64,000 nt of DNA from Priestia megaterium. GTDB taxonomy: Bacteria; Bacillota; Bacilli; Bacillales; Bacillaceae_H. The notes under the pieces were generated by a model. It worked only from the letters and a program-made list of their open reading frames with translations, had not been told where the DNA came from and did not search any database. This document shows, piece by piece, positions 1 to 8,493 of this stretch (the stretch's first letter is position 1; the number at the start of each line of letters is the position of its first letter). The stretch lies in NCBI RefSeq assembly GCF_023824195.1, contig NZ_CP085442.1, positions 2,766,001-2,830,000 of the forward strand. The letters run 5' to 3'. The translations under genes and the position numbers were made by a program.

Positions 1-160
1 CTATATAAGCAGAATATGACTTATTTTCTTTTTCTCCTTATTAGTATAATGAAAAAATTCATCTTTTTAAAGGTTAAAAATCAGAATTGACTGAAAAAAT
101 ACGTTGGCACACTTCTTGCTTGTATTTATAGTGAAAACTATTATGAGGAGGTATTTTACA

Positions 161-931
161 GTGAATATTACAATTGCTCAGTTTTGTCCTGTACTAGGCA
201 ATAAAAAAGAAAACATTCGAAAAATAAATGACTGTATTAAGCAAGCTGTAAGCGAACAGGCTGACCTTATTGTCTTCCCAGAACTTTGTTTAACAGGCTA
301 TTTTATTTGGGATGATATTAAGGAGCTAGCTGAATCCGTCAGTGGTGAAAGCTTACAGCTTTTACAACAAAGCTGCAGGGATCACAGCATCCACGCCGTT
401 ATATCTTTTCCTGAAGTAACAGCTAACGGGCATTATCATATTACATCTGCTCTTATAGATGATACCGGAACTGTAATTGGTACGTATCAAAAAACACATC
501 TTTTTGACAGGGAAGCTGAAATCTTCCGCCCAGGCAACACTTTACCTGTTTTCAAAACCAAATTTGGAACCATTGGATTAATGATTTGCTATGACCTTGA
601 ATTCCCTGAAGTGGCCCGAACTTTAAAAATAAAAGGAGCTGATTTACTCATCATCCCGCTTGCTAACATGAGCCCTTACGAACATTATCAAATAACCTAT
701 TTAAAAAGCCGCGCTATGGAAAATGAACTTCCAATTGCTCTATGCAATCGAATAGGCTCTGAAGAAGATACATTCTTTTTTGGACATAGCGCAGTCGTCA
801 ACAGGAAAGGAAAAGTTCTTTTAAAAATGGGTAGCAAGGAACAAATATCGACAGTAGCTATTTCTTTAGAGGAATCAAAAGATCAGAAGCTTAATTACCT
901 TATGCACAGAAGAGCGGATTTGTACAAATAG
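161..931 (+). CDS. Carbon-nitrogen hydrolase (nitrilase superfamily)
   Basis: A cytosolic amidase of the nitrilase superfamily that hydrolyses C-N bonds of amides or nitriles; the substrate cannot be read from sequence. The catalytic triad is visible: Glu41 in FPELCLTGYF, Lys111 in YQKTHLFDRE and Cys143 in MICYDLEFPEV. I start the gene at GTG 161, because GAGGAGGT at 145-152 lies 8 bases upstream and the first residues (NITIAQFCP) match the family N-terminus; the upstream in-frame ATG at 104 has no ribosome site. The 256-residue length is normal. An amino acid permease starts 42 bases downstream, so the pair may import and deamidate the same nitrogen compound (inference). Confidence 0.88.
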   Translation: MNITIAQFCPVLGNKKENIRKINDCIKQAVSEQADLIVFPELCLTGYFIWDDIKELAESVSGESLQLLQQSCRDHSIHAVISFPEVTANGHYHITSALIDDTGTVIGTYQKTHLFDREAEIFRPGNTLPVFKTKFGTIGLMICYDLEFPEVARTLKIKGADLLIIPLANMSPYEHYQITYLKSRAMENELPIALCNRIGSEEDTFFFGHSAVVNRKGKVLLKMGSKEQISTVAISLEESKDQKLNYLMHRRADLYK

Positions 932-972
932 ATATAGGAAGATTAAAAACAATTTTTAAGGGAGGCGCAAAG

Positions 973-2367
973 ATGGAAACAAAAAGAAACCAAGCAGTTC
1001 CAACTTTGAAGTTGTCACATATTGTTTTGTTTGGAATTGCTTATATGACTCCAATGATTGTATTTGGTATTTATGGCTTGTTGGCTGAAACCACCCATGG
1101 ACTAGTTTCCACTGCTTATATAGTGGCTTTAGCTGCTATGCTATTTACGGCTTATAGCTACGGTAAAATGACTAAAGCTTTTCCTATTGCAGGGTCTGCT
1201 TATACTTATACAAGAAAATCTATAAATCCATATGTCGGATTTATGATTGGATGGGCTGTTTTACTAGACTATCTGTTTCTTCCTATGGTTATTTGGCTTA
1301 TAGGAGCCGTTTATTTACATACAGCCTTTCCTAGTATTCCTCTTTGGACATTTGTACTAGCCTTTATTTTTATTACAACTGTCATCAATATGATTGGCTT
1401 AAAAGCGGCGGCGAACGTCAATACATTAATGATGGTTTTTCAATTGCTCGTAGTCGGTATTTTTATTTCACTAAGTATTATATACCTTATAAAAGGTTCA
1501 TCACCCTTTGCGCTCTTTAGTTTTAACCCATTCTTGAACGAGCATCTTACATTTTCGTTTGTAGCTGCTGGCGCTTCCATTGCTTGTTATTCTTTTTTAG
1601 GATTTGATGCTGTTACAACTCTATCTGAAGAAACCATTAATCCTGAAAAAACAATGCCAAAAGCTATCTTTCTTATTACACTAATTGGAGGCATCATTTT
1701 TATTGGAGCTTCTTATTTTCTACAGCTTGTTCATCCTGACTATACATCTTTTAAAAATATTGATTCAGCAGCATTTGAAATTGCCGTACAAATCGGCGGC
1801 AATTTATTTAGCTCTATTTTTCTAGCTGGATTAATTATTGCTCAATTCGCATCTGGCTTATCTGCTCAAACAAGCGGAGCCCGTTTATTATTTGCAATGG
1901 GAAGAGACGGCGTACTTCCCGCTAAGATATTTGGTTATCTTCATCGAAAGTCGAAAACACCCCTATTGAATATTTTACTCATAGGAGGCATTTCATTGCT
2001 GGCCGTTAAGCTTGATGTAAGTACATCTACTTCTTTTATTAATTTTGGAGCATTTTTAACATTTATTTTTGTAAATCTATCGGTCATTTTTCACTATTAC
2101 TTCACGTTAAAAAATGAAAGAAAAAATAGGTTTCTTCTGTACTTTCTTATACCAGCTATTGGGGCAGTCCTTGATTTCTATCTCTTTATTAATCTAGATA
2201 AACACGCCTTAGTGCTAGGAAGCATCTGGACTGCCATAGGACTTGTGTACTTAACTTTTCTTACAAAAGGATTTAAGCTTTCTCCTCCAGAAATGGACTT
2301 CGATGAAGAGGAAATAATGAAATCTTCCTCTCTTGTACATCAAAAAGCTGTTGAAAAGACATTATAA
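973..2367 (+). CDS. APC-family amino acid permease
   Basis: A polytopic inner-membrane transporter of 464 residues with about 12 hydrophobic segments, of the amino acid-polyamine-organocation superfamily. The N-terminal helix carries the family-type unwound segment (GIAYMTPMIVFGIYG), and GSAYTYTRKSINPYVGFMIGW and FLGFDAVTTLSEETINPEKTMPKA are typical APC signatures. The ribosome site GGGAGGCG lies just before ATG 973. It follows the nitrilase gene by 42 bases and probably shares its transcript. The substrate is not predictable; amino acids, amides or amines are all possible. Confidence 0.88.
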   Translation: METKRNQAVPTLKLSHIVLFGIAYMTPMIVFGIYGLLAETTHGLVSTAYIVALAAMLFTAYSYGKMTKAFPIAGSAYTYTRKSINPYVGFMIGWAVLLDYLFLPMVIWLIGAVYLHTAFPSIPLWTFVLAFIFITTVINMIGLKAAANVNTLMMVFQLLVVGIFISLSIIYLIKGSSPFALFSFNPFLNEHLTFSFVAAGASIACYSFLGFDAVTTLSEETINPEKTMPKAIFLITLIGGIIFIGASYFLQLVHPDYTSFKNIDSAAFEIAVQIGGNLFSSIFLAGLIIAQFASGLSAQTSGARLLFAMGRDGVLPAKIFGYLHRKSKTPLLNILLIGGISLLAVKLDVSTSTSFINFGAFLTFIFVNLSVIFHYYFTLKNERKNRFLLYFLIPAIGAVLDFYLFINLDKHALVLGSIWTAIGLVYLTFLTKGFKLSPPEMDFDEEEIMKSSSLVHQKAVEKTL

Positions 2368-2375
2368 CTTTTTTT

Positions 2376-2408
2376 AAAAAAAGAGATGCTATTTACAGCA
2401 TCTCTTTC
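2376..2408. terminator. Bidirectional terminator between converging genes
   Basis: A perfect 9-bp stem (AGAGATGCT / AGCATCTCT) with a six-base loop separates the permease from the convergent minus-strand gene. The minus strand has the better T-run. Confidence 0.8.
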
Positions 2409-2413
2409 TCATG

Positions 2414-3043
2414 TCAGTCTTGACTACTCGAATTTCTTCCTCCACTAAAAATATCTTCATCGTTTTCATTTAATACTGCCTTCACTTTATCTCTTTCAAA
2501 AATCACCATATATTCATATGGTAAAGCTAAAACTTGAATAAGTGATGGACGAATCTTTAATAATTGATAAGCATAAAAAGCCTCAAGTTCTTCTGTATCA
2601 TCTTCTTCATTTACCGGTCCTATGTACCAGCCAGAACCTCCTCGTTCAGCTCCACCGCTTCTTTGTAAGTAAATACTATCTACTTCTAGTATATTTTTAG
2701 CTACCACAACTTTATCACTAAAGCTCACATCTTCACCATTTCCCATGTTTAACTTGCGCAAAAAGTGAACTTGTTCCAACTGCACCCATAGAGCAAGCGT
2801 TAGATCTTCTGTATAATCCTCAAAGGGATTCCGTGAATAGTCCGGTGAAAGAATGTAGTACTCTTCACCTTTTATAGAAACAATAAAGTTTGACCATCCT
2901 ATTTGTATCGAAAAACCGTCAGTCCATTTTTCTCTTTTTATCGTTTCAAAGATATTAAACAGGCTCTCAACCTGCATTTTTAATTCATGTTCTACTTGAA
3001 CTACGACTACTTTATTACCTATATTTTTAATGAATTTCTCCAA
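2414..3043 (-). CDS. Imm33-like (DUF2185-type) immunity protein
   Basis: A 209-residue soluble protein. The second half has the order seen in Imm33/DUF2185 proteins: KVVVAKNILE, then a GSGWYIGP turn, an acidic run EEDDTEELEAFYAYQLL, and an aliphatic end LPYEYMVIFERDKVKAVLN. This family is predicted to neutralise polymorphic toxins. The first half is unassigned. The start is TTG 3043 with AAAGGG 8 bases upstream; no better start fits. It is the last gene of the minus-strand immunity array and is directly preceded by a fragment of an LXG toxin, which supports an immunity role. The family assignment comes from recalled motifs only. Confidence 0.6.
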   Translation of the reverse strand: MEKFIKNIGNKVVVVQVEHELKMQVESLFNIFETIKREKWTDGFSIQIGWSNFIVSIKGEEYYILSPDYSRNPFEDYTEDLTLALWVQLEQVHFLRKLNMGNGEDVSFSDKVVVAKNILEVDSIYLQRSGGAERGGSGWYIGPVNEEDDTEELEAFYAYQLLKIRPSLIQVLALPYEYMVIFERDKVKAVLNENDEDIFSGGRNSSSQD

Positions 3044-3049
3044 TTATTC

Positions 3050-3116
3050 TACCCTTTCTTTTTTCACTGATTTTGTTGCCAAACATATTGCGTTTGGACA
3101 GTACGTAAGGTTTCTT
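3050..3116 (-). pseudogene. Relic of an LXG toxin linker (PT-TG segment)
   Basis: Translated on the minus strand this stretch reads YVLSKRNMFGNKISEKRKGR. It matches the segment YMTGRDMFGNKISEEQRK found near residue 374 of the intact LXG toxin in this window. It has no start or toxin domain, so it is a leftover of a displaced toxin gene caught between two immunity genes. Confidence 0.75.
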
Positions 3117-3117
3117 T

Positions 3118-3912
3118 CTATAGCTTATACCCATAAAAATACTTTTGTCCTTTTTCCCAGTCTTTAATGGAAAGGCTATCGATATACTCAATAATCTTTT
3201 TATAATTGCTTGCATTCATAATTGTGCTGTAATCTCCAGGCACTTTTTCACCAGTCAAAATGGATAATAAAGATGGAATCAATTCCATTTTTAATGTTTC
3301 TTCGTTATTTGCTGCAATCATCGCTCTTTGGACTAATTTTTTTGCTAAGTCTCCGGGAAAAGCTAAATTTTGTTGAAAGTAATAACTTTCTGTATCATTC
3401 TCATTGCAATACTCAAAATAAAAGTTGCCTATTTCGTCGACAGTCGCCTCTTCTCCAATTTTTTCTTCATAGTCAAGGAAAAAATCAAGCGAATCCTTTA
3501 TGATGATAGCCGTATCGTCAATTTCATCCCAATCTTCAAGTAAAGCCAATAAGTAAGGAATTACTTCAAGAGAAAGTGATGTTATCGATGCTGATGCAAA
3601 CGTATTGAATGTTTCTTCAGTACCTTTACTCAGAAATCGCAGATTGTTTAAATCTCTTAAGTCGTCATGTGTTGCGATAGCTAAAAATATCCTTGTACAT
3701 AAATTCAAAATCGCTTCATCTTTAGTCCCGTTCATTAATTGAATTAATAGCGGTTTTTGAGTAAAATCCCCTATTTTATATAACTCTATTAAATTAAATA
3801 AAATTTCGCTTTCTGTATGAGCTTTCAATATATGTTCTTTCATTTCAGCTTGAGATAAAGTTGTTTTTTCGCCAAACCATATACTATTCATAAGGTTTCT
3901 TGTCTTTTCCAT
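3118..3912 (-). CDS. Imm47-like immunity protein
   Basis: A 264-residue, mostly alpha-helical acidic protein without signal peptide or membrane segment. It resembles what I recall of the Imm47 family of polymorphic-toxin immunity proteins (SIWFGEK near the N-terminus, a helical body, YGYKL at the end). I start at ATG 3912 rather than 3915, because AGGTG is 5 bases from the second ATG and only 2 from the first. A toxin relic lies directly downstream and other immunity genes flank it. The context supports immunity strongly; the exact family is less certain. Confidence 0.55.
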   Translation of the reverse strand: MEKTRNLMNSIWFGEKTTLSQAEMKEHILKAHTESEILFNLIELYKIGDFTQKPLLIQLMNGTKDEAILNLCTRIFLAIATHDDLRDLNNLRFLSKGTEETFNTFASASITSLSLEVIPYLLALLEDWDEIDDTAIIIKDSLDFFLDYEEKIGEEATVDEIGNFYFEYCNENDTESYYFQQNLAFPGDLAKKLVQRAMIAANNEETLKMELIPSLLSILTGEKVPGDYSTIMNASNYKKIIEYIDSLSIKDWEKGQKYFYGYKL

Positions 3913-3942
3913 CATTACACCTGCTTTCGTTAAGTAAATTAT

Positions 3943-4443
3943 CTATTTCAACTTTCCCTTTAAATATTCAGAAATTTCTGTTTGTCCTCTTTCAAGCGAA
4001 AACGTGTAAGCATCCATCTCCTTCATGTTTTCACCAGAGTATTTAATCGATATATTGATATAATTTTCAACTAACAGTTTAACCATCTCAAAATGACCAC
4101 TATATATGGCAGCAAACAGCGGATTTCTATCTGGTTCACTGATATCAATTTCAACATTGTGGTTAATAAGGTACTTAGCAATATCTACATAACCTTTTGC
4201 AGCTGCTCTTTCTAAGGCATTGGTAGAAAACGTCCCTCCTTGTGCACTAACATCTATTCCAGCATGAATAAGGTATTGTACGATTTCTAAATGACCATGA
4301 GCTGTTGCTACATGTAGCCATGTGCCAAAAGGTGTTATCCATGTTAACATTTCTGGCTCTTTCTCAAGTAAGTCTCTTACCTTATTTAATTGACCATTTT
4401 TTATAGCACCTCTAATAGCTTTTGTCATTTGAGTTGTTTCCAT
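3943..4443 (-). CDS. Ankyrin-repeat protein, putative immunity protein (copy 1)
   Basis: A 166-residue cytosolic protein of about four ankyrin repeats; GTWLHVATAHGHLEIVQYLIHAG and NPLFAAIYSGHFEMVKLLVE are clear repeat cores. Two paralogues lie at 6199-6714 and 11618-12127; the last one directly follows the intact LXG toxin gene. All three share the plan K-A-I-R-N-A-I at the start, GTWLHVA, RNPLFxAIYxGH and a C-terminal GQT-(D/E)-I-(A/S)-EYLK. GAGGAGA lies before ATG 4443. It probably binds a toxin tip as an antidote (inference from position and copy number). Confidence 0.8.
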   Translation of the reverse strand: METTQMTKAIRGAIKNGQLNKVRDLLEKEPEMLTWITPFGTWLHVATAHGHLEIVQYLIHAGIDVSAQGGTFSTNALERAAAKGYVDIAKYLINHNVEIDISEPDRNPLFAAIYSGHFEMVKLLVENYINISIKYSGENMKEMDAYTFSLERGQTEISEYLKGKLK

Positions 4444-4465
4444 TTTTCGTTTCTCCTCTAATTTT

Positions 4466-4588
4466 CTACCTTATAAAATCTTCCCCAATATACTTCAGCA
4501 CTTCCATTATATCGTCTATACCTATGTCTGGTGTGACGCGCTGTAGTGTGGAGAGCTTGTTATCTATAGCAATTGTTAATTTTCTTTC
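4466..4588 (-). pseudogene. Possible C-terminal gene remnant
   Basis: Between two immunity genes the minus strand has an open stretch of 40 codons ending at a TAG, preceded by an in-frame TAG and without a start. The deduced end, EVLKYIGEDFIR, looks protein-like rather than random. I do not recognise the family. It could be the tail of a lost immunity or toxin gene. Confidence 0.3.
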
Positions 4589-4652
4589 CTACTCGATTCA
4601 TTACTCATTTATGTACTTCTACTAGTCTTCAATACTATAATTTTGTTTGATT

Positions 4653-4997
4653 TTATGTAAAAGAGCCATCACTTTCTTTATCATGTGCATGCTCCTCAAT
4701 ATATACCTGACAAACTTTTTTCAAATAATTTAAAAACGTTTCATAATCAACAATAACACTTTTGTCAGTGTCACCCGTACCGTCTAGAAATTCAATACCG
4801 TTTTCAACATAGCCCTCTTCCCACGGCTCTAAGTCGTCTGAAAATGTACAAATGTAGTACTCATTTCCATAACCAATTCCCTCTGAAAAATAGTGTAATA
4901 CTTTTAAAAATTCTTTATCTGTCAAAACGCTATAAAAACTTATCATGGGAGACAACGTACAATCTATATCATGAAATACTTCTACGATTTTCTTCAT
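4653..4997 (-). CDS. CdiI-type immunity protein (ribonuclease-toxin immunity family)
   Basis: A 114-residue acidic protein. The central GIGYGNEYYICTFSDD followed by VIVDYETFLNYLKKVC and a C-terminal helix resembles bacterial CdiI proteins annotated as immunity to CDI ribonuclease toxins. The gene has GGAGGG before ATG 4997. A short protein-coding relic that may be the tail of its partner toxin ends about 55 bases upstream (5053-5160). Family assignment is by recalled motif pattern; immunity is well supported by the neighbours. Confidence 0.6.
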   Translation of the reverse strand: MKKIVEVFHDIDCTLSPMISFYSVLTDKEFLKVLHYFSEGIGYGNEYYICTFSDDLEPWEEGYVENGIEFLDGTGDTDKSVIVDYETFLNYLKKVCQVYIEEHAHDKESDGSFT

Positions 4998-5052
4998 TCG
5001 TATCCCTCCTTCTATAATCGATTGGATAAAAATTTAATATTTCCTCACTAGC

Positions 5053-5160
5053 TTAATCTCTATACCCAGTATAACTTAATACACTTCTCGCTCTGCTGTT
5101 TATGATATCATTACGATTAGCTTGAGGTATCTCACTAATTTCTTTGTATACAAAAACACA
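5053..5160 (-). pseudogene. Putative C-terminal relic of a toxin domain
   Basis: The minus strand encodes a stretch ending in EIPQANRNDIINSRARSVLS followed by YTGYRD and a stop, with no start and a terminator hairpin immediately upstream. It lies just before the CdiI-like gene, the place a toxin C-terminus occupies in toxin-immunity cassettes. The function is inferred from position; I do not recognise the toxin family. Confidence 0.4.
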
Positions 5161-5190
5161 CTGCTTTTCATTCAGAAAGTCAGTGTGTTT
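5154..5190 (-). terminator. Terminator after SUKH-like gene
   Basis: Inverted repeat AAACACACTG / CAGTGTGTTT, 18 bases beyond the stop of the 5208-5903 gene. A near-identical stem follows the YezG gene at 10612. Confidence 0.7.
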
Positions 5191-5207
5191 CATTGTAATC
5201 TTACTAA

Positions 5208-5903
5208 TCACTCCTCAAACCCTATGACTAACCACTCATCCATAACATCCCAAAAGTTAACACCGTAGTCTGGCTGATCATTTGTAAACCAAAGTGTAGC
5301 ATTACCATTACTGCAGTTTTCCAAATCGACAGCTACATAACCTCCCATTCCACTTTCAAAGAAACTAAATGTTGTAGTCAAATTAATCTCTAATGGTTGT
5401 TCTAGATCATCAATAATTCCCCATTCATCGTCATCGAAGAATGTAACATGATTTAATGATACTAACCCCATTGCTCTGCTTGAAAAATAATAAAAGCCGT
5501 TATGTAGATTCTCATAGAAACTTCTCAATTTTCCAGGTACATCTTGCCAAACATTTCTTAAAGCAGGATTCTTTATATTACTAGTAGGTAAGCCACCTTC
5601 ATAATACATACAATCACCTTGAGAATCCTTTATACTATACAAAATTGCATATCTACCATTATCTAAGATTAATTCAACATCCAACAAATTTTCTGACAGA
5701 TATAGTATGGTGTTGCTCAACTCTTTACTGAAAAAACTTTCCCATATACCTAAGGTTTTTTTCACTCTAATATCCTTATCTTCTTCGCTAACAATCTCTA
5801 ACCATTGATTTGGTATTTCTTCTTTTTTAATACTCTTTACTTTATTAAAAGGTACCAGTTCTACTTCTTTTCTATATTGTCTTAAAAAAGATATTTTTTC
5901 CAT
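5208..5903 (-). CDS. SUKH/SMI1-like immunity protein (copy 1)
   Basis: A 231-residue acidic cytosolic protein. The middle shows a SUKH-like order: a helix with LRSFYENLHNGFYYF, then AMGLVSLNHVTFFDDDEWGI, a strand GGYVAVDLENCSNGNATLWF and a C-terminal aromatic segment NFWDVMDEWLVIGFE. A paralogue with the same length and ending lies at 9147-9863. SUKH proteins are common antidotes of polymorphic toxins. The assignment to SUKH is by pattern; it could be a separate family with similar layout. Confidence 0.55.
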   Translation of the reverse strand: MEKISFLRQYRKEVELVPFNKVKSIKKEEIPNQWLEIVSEEDKDIRVKKTLGIWESFFSKELSNTILYLSENLLDVELILDNGRYAILYSIKDSQGDCMYYEGGLPTSNIKNPALRNVWQDVPGKLRSFYENLHNGFYYFSSRAMGLVSLNHVTFFDDDEWGIIDDLEQPLEINLTTTFSFFESGMGGYVAVDLENCSNGNATLWFTNDQPDYGVNFWDVMDEWLVIGFEE

Positions 5904-5977
5904 CCTTTATTACTCCTTATTAAATTCATTAATATGAAATACTCTCCATCATTTTCATGTTCTACGTTCACCACTGA

Positions 5978-6202
5978 TTAATGAAGCATACCTAAAAATT
6001 CTTTAAACGTATCTGCAACATGGTAAGTGATTGGTTCAAGTTCAGCAGAATTTTCATGATCCCATACACAAACTCTAGGATTATCTCTTGAGTCTCTATA
6101 ATCTAAACATACCAAATCTCCTGCAAATAAAACTCGATTGGTAATAAAATTACCAATTAAGATTTTTTGTATCAATAGTTGTGACTGTAAAACTAATTTC
6201 AA
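5978..6202 (-). pseudogene. Truncated SMI1/KNR4 (SUKH) immunity gene, C-terminal part only
   Basis: The last 45 or so codons (GDLVCLDYRDSRDNP, VCVWDHE, VADTFKEFLGML) match the C-terminal half of SMI1/KNR4 proteins, which normally have 130-160 residues. The N-terminal half is missing. The open frame begins inside sequence that also follows the third ankyrin gene (11597-11617), so a recombination junction probably removed the front. It overlaps the end of the ankyrin gene at 6199. Confidence 0.65.
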
Positions 6203-6714
6203 GATTCTACTTTTTCAGTCATCTTTCGCTTTAAATATTCAGCAATATCTGTCTGCCCAAACTTCCTAGCATATTCATAGGCATTCATATTTTTAATATT
6301 TTCTCCCGTGTATTTAATTGACATATCTATTCCTTTTTGTACTAAATATTTAACTACTTCTTTATGCCCCCCATAAATTGCTCCAAAAAGCGGATTTCTC
6401 TTCGCTAAGCTCACATCTAGTTCTGCTCTAGATTCTATTAAATACTTTACTATCTCTAAATTGCCAGACCCAGCTGCTAGATTTAACGCAGAAGCATCAA
6501 ATGTCCCGCCTTTCGCATTAACGTCAATTCCTTTTTCAACTAAATACCGGACGATTTGAAGGTTCTCTTTTTTAACCGCTACATGTAACCACGTACCAAA
6601 TACAGTCATGGTATTTAAAACCTCTATATCATCACCTATTAATTTTTTCACTACATTGATATCGCCAGTTTTAATGGCATTTCTTATCGCTTTCTTACTA
6701 TAGTTTCGGTCCAC
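6199..6714 (-). CDS. Ankyrin-repeat protein, putative immunity protein (copy 2)
   Basis: A 171-residue ankyrin protein with repeats such as GTWLHVAVKKENLQIVRYLVEKG and ALNLAAGSGNLEIVKYLIE. It is closer to the toxin-linked copy at 11618 than to copy 1: both share AKRNPLFGAIYGGHKEV, the long YTGENIKNMNAYEYAR stretch, and the flank just after the stop codon. The start is GTG 6714 with AAGGAG 9 bases upstream. The likely role is immunity to a toxin whose gene is gone. Confidence 0.78.
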   Translation of the reverse strand: MDRNYSKKAIRNAIKTGDINVVKKLIGDDIEVLNTMTVFGTWLHVAVKKENLQIVRYLVEKGIDVNAKGGTFDASALNLAAGSGNLEIVKYLIESRAELDVSLAKRNPLFGAIYGGHKEVVKYLVQKGIDMSIKYTGENIKNMNAYEYARKFGQTDIAEYLKRKMTEKVES

Positions 6715-6741
6715 TATGCAAACTCCTTCATTATCATCTAC

Positions 6742-7229
6742 TCAAATAGGATCATTCGGAAATTCACTATCATATTTCGCAATTAATGCTTTATCATTTT
6801 CTTCACTTGGTTCTTCACCTAGATATTTACGTTTCCAAATCATCATTTGGTCACTAAAACTATACTTTGTATCAAACCAATTCGTATAATCATAGTGCAA
6901 GTTAAACTTCCCGCTACTATCTACAGACATTGTAAATGAATACCAAAGCTCTTGATGATTATTTTCAAAACTGTTTCTTAATTGATCGCTCAATTCAAAC
7001 AGCTTTCTTTTACATTTTTTAAATTCTTGTTTATCCACATGATACTCAAACGGGATTTTCAAACTATACGTAAAGTTTTGTGTATTCTGAGGTGTATTAT
7101 AAAAAAATAAGTGCCTCCTCCAGTTTCTGATATTTGAGCATAAAAATAAAACTTTTCCCATTCTTCTGGTATCATTTCATTCACTGTTTCAGCTATTTCT
7201 TTATGTAATTGCTTCATTTCATTTTCCAC
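6742..7229 (-). pseudogene. YezG/DUF600 immunity gene with a frameshift
   Basis: The N-terminal frame (KEIAETVNEMIPEEWEKFYF) and the C-terminal frame (LWYSFTMSVDSSGKF, DYTNWFDTKYSF) belong to one YezG-type protein, closely like the intact copy at 10612-11103. They are split by a missing base in a run of seven A (plus strand 7101-7107): GGGTYFF should continue YNTPQNTQNF. The likely start is GTG 7229, with GGAGG 9 bases upstream. It is either a true pseudogene or a homopolymer sequencing error. Confidence 0.75.
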
Positions 7230-7297
7230 TTTTAGCAACCTCCGATACATTTGGCCTTAATGAAACACCAACAAAATGGCCTTCTCTGCCCGCTATC
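7219..7297 (-). pseudogene. Possible toxin C-terminal relic before YezG gene
   Basis: A short open stretch reads NAKIAGREGHFVGVSLRPNV and ends in TGA within the first codons of the YezG-like gene. Overlap of a toxin stop with an immunity start is typical of such cassettes. There is no start codon and upstream stops close the frame. Weak evidence. Confidence 0.3.
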
Positions 7298-7331
7298 TTT
7301 GCATTCCTTCATTTCGCTCAAATGCTATAAC

Positions 7332-7835
7332 TCATTGATTATTACTGTTAAAACCTTCTTCATATCTTTTCATTTTCATCATTTGTTCTTTATCTTTTTC
7401 ATCCGCTAATTCTCTACTTAAATATTTGTACTCAAAATACTCAATTCGATCTGAAGGTCCAAATTGTGAGTCATTCCAGTTTACATAACTAAAATGCACC
7501 TCTAATTTTGTTTCATCATTTACTATCATTGTAACTGAATACCAAGGTTCTTGTTGATTCTCAATAAATACTTTTTGTAATTGAACCGTTAAATTAAATA
7601 ATTCATGAAGAGAATGATTGTACGCTTTTTTTTCAACTTGATATGTTCGAGGTATCAAATGTGAATATTGATATTCGTTTTCTTCTCCTACAGTTGTATA
7701 AAAGAAGTATACTCCACCTTCTCCGTCTTTCACTTCACCATTGAAGTAAAAACCGCTCCATTCAACAGGAATCATATCGCTTACCTTTTGAGCAATTTTA
7801 CGATAAAGTGTATGAAGTTCGTTTTCAAAAGACAT
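7332..7835 (-). CDS. YezG/DUF600-family immunity protein
   Basis: A 167-residue cytosolic protein of the YezG family, named for the antidote encoded next to the LXG toxin gene yeeF in Bacillus subtilis. Family features: N-terminal helix ELHTLYRKIAQKVSDMIPVEW, an aromatic strand GFYFNGEV, GGVYFFYTT, PWYSVTMIV and FSYVNWNDSQFGPSDR. GGGGG lies before ATG 7835, and the initiator ATG overlaps a TGA of a short upstream frame (ATGA), which hints at a lost toxin tail. It diverges from the other two YezG copies here and so probably answers a different toxin. Confidence 0.8.
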   Translation of the reverse strand: MSFENELHTLYRKIAQKVSDMIPVEWSGFYFNGEVKDGEGGVYFFYTTVGEENEYQYSHLIPRTYQVEKKAYNHSLHELFNLTVQLQKVFIENQQEPWYSVTMIVNDETKLEVHFSYVNWNDSQFGPSDRIEYFEYKYLSRELADEKDKEQMMKMKRYEEGFNSNNQ

Positions 7836-7955
7836 ATTATTCCCCCTGCTTCATTTAAAATTTCACGTATAACAATACGTTTTATAGTCTATCATGAAGG
7901 AAGTAAGTCTCACTGACTGCCAGCTGCACATCGATTCCATTTTCACTGACTCTTT

Positions 7956-8291
7956 TTATTCAGTATCATCATTAGACATTAAGCTATCCACTTCTTCCCG
8001 ATCTTTTGCAACGTCTTCTATCGTTTTGATTGAATTTTTTACCATTTTAAGTGTAATCTCTTCTTCATCTTCATAAATTTTGATACTTGCTCCCATTAGA
8101 AGTAATTCCTCAGCAGACGCTACTAAAAGTTCCAATTCTTCTGCATCATAATAATCACATTCAATCACAGGGTTTCTCATACTGATATTTTGTTTTATGT
8201 CGCTTATAAATTTAAATGTTTTTTGTCTTAACAAAGGAATATATTTATTAACATTTGAGTCATTAAGAACTACTAAACTAATGGTGTGCAT
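7956..8291 (-). CDS. Hypothetical protein in immunity array
   Basis: A 111-residue acidic protein (MHTISLVVLND...) that I do not recognise. I start at ATG 8291, with GGAGGG about 10 bases upstream; an in-frame GTG at 8309 overlaps the ribosome site and is unlikely. It has alternating strands and helices, no signal peptide and no membrane segment. Its place among immunity genes suggests an unclassified antidote (inference only). Confidence 0.6.
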   Translation of the reverse strand: MHTISLVVLNDSNVNKYIPLLRQKTFKFISDIKQNISMRNPVIECDYYDAEELELLVASAEELLLMGASIKIYEDEEEITLKMVKNSIKTIEDVAKDREEVDSLMSNDDTE

Positions 8292-8493
8292 ATGTGCTAT
8301 TCCCTCCACTCAGTAATCAAAAGATCCATGGTCACTTGCTGATGTAGTATTTATACATTACTTAATAAAACAACTGAATTCGAAAGCACTATTAATAGAT
8401 AGTTAGCTATCAAATTACAGACTTTCTATTAACATTAAAAGGATCTACATTACTTTCTTCTAACAACTCTTCAAATTTTTCCGCTCCGTATTT

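Noticed and set aside
7836..7920. Short frame ending ATGA before the 7332-7835 YezG gene, and a similar one before the SUFU gene
   Set aside because: Each has fewer than 20 codons after an in-frame stop; the ATGA overlap is suggestive, but the sequences are too short to call relics.
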